From the NCBI GenBank assembly GCA_022563625.1, contig JADFNA010000065.1:1-7572 (forward strand): a stretch of DNA of 7,572 nt, written 5' to 3'. Below are positions 7,337 through 7,572 of this stretch, piece by piece. Within the stretch, counting starts at the first letter, position 1, and every line of letters starts with the position of its first letter. The notes under the pieces are model-generated. The model was not told the DNA's origin and did not search any database. It worked only from the letters and a program-made list of their open reading frames with translations. A program made the translations under genes and the position numbers. Source of the DNA: Candidatus Zixiibacteriota bacterium. Its GTDB lineage: Bacteria; Zixibacteria; MSB-5A5; GN15; JACZUZ01.

Positions 7337-7378
7337 CCTGATCCGGCGGTATATACGAAATATCCTCAGCGGGAAATC

Positions 7379-7572
7379 TTACCTGCGCTGATACACGACA
7401 TGGGCGATGACACGGCCCACATCGGCTATAGCGGCGCTGTCGCATTTGTCCGGTGTGTCCTGTGTCGTGTGCCAGTGGGGATAGTCCATGTCGATGATAT
7501 CGTTGCCGTGCTTAAGGCGTCGATGGCGTGTCCCCGGCCCGGCGCCATCTACAATGTCTGTGATGATGCCCC
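7379..7572 (-). CDS. M28-family zinc peptidase, C-terminal fragment
   Basis: This is the last 63 codons plus TAA of a gene that continues beyond the window edge. The frame reads GIITDIVDGAGPGTRHRRLKH, then DIIDMDYPHWHTTQDTPDKCD, then a helix SAAIADVGRVIAHVVYQRR. The YPHWHTTQDTPDKCDSA pattern is the typical end of M28 aminopeptidase-like enzymes. The second His is the expected last zinc ligand, followed by the helix that closes the domain. Such enzymes are often exported and remove N-terminal residues or cyclise glutamine. The substrate, signal peptide and remaining zinc ligands lie outside the window. It is upstream of selA on the same strand with a 54-base gap, so it may or may not belong to the same transcript. 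No in-frame UGA is present in the visible part. Confidence 0.85.
   Translation of the reverse strand, partial: GIITDIVDGAGPGTRHRRLKHGNDIIDMDYPHWHTTQDTPDKCDSAAIADVGRVIAHVVYQRR

Noticed and set aside
7325..7378. tRNA or SECIS-like leader element upstream of selA
   Set aside because: The gap is 54 bases, too short for a tRNA gene. I could find only three- to four-pair stems and the palindrome GTATATAC.

Overview
All of this 7.6-kb window is coded on the minus strand, so transcription runs from high to low coordinates. In that order it holds the tail of an M28-type zinc peptidase, selA, selB, a YtcJ-type amidohydrolase, a long NfeD membrane protease, and a slipin (stomatin/SPFH) that runs to the window edge. 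Gaps are small (54, 12, -3, 32 and 85 bases) and no gene-free stretch exceeds 300 bases. No RNA genes, mobile elements, CRISPR arrays or large repeats were seen.

The organism is a bacterium, since SelA is the bacterial route to selenocysteine. Base composition is roughly balanced to slightly GC-rich. An M28 peptidase tail with a WHTTQDTPDKCD motif, selAB and a long NfeD/slipin pair would fit an environmental lineage of the FCB group (for example Zixibacteria-like) or a deltaproteobacterium-like genome. This is a weak guess from gene style only.

There are two functional modules. The first is selenocysteine (Sec) machinery. SelA converts Ser-tRNA(Sec) to Sec-tRNA(Sec), and SelB carries that tRNA to UGA codons marked by a SECIS hairpin. 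The two genes lie 12 bases apart, in the same reading frame, with selA ending in UGA. selC (tRNA-Sec), selD and a recognisable selenoprotein are not in the window. The amidohydrolase overlaps selB by four bases (GTGA) and so is probably translationally coupled to it, though its substrate is unknown.

The second module is membrane quality control. NfeD combines a ClpP-like serine protease domain, a membrane domain and a soluble OB-fold tail. It is followed by the slipin that is its classical partner. The slipin keeps a hydrophobic C-terminal stretch like the one cut by the archaeal NfeD homologue.

No clearly new biological system is visible. The most unusual point is the selA-selB junction: one UGA is the only stop separating the two ORFs in one frame, and an 8-base tandem duplication sits at the selB start. 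A good -10 box lies almost on top of the selA start codon, suggesting a very short or absent leader.
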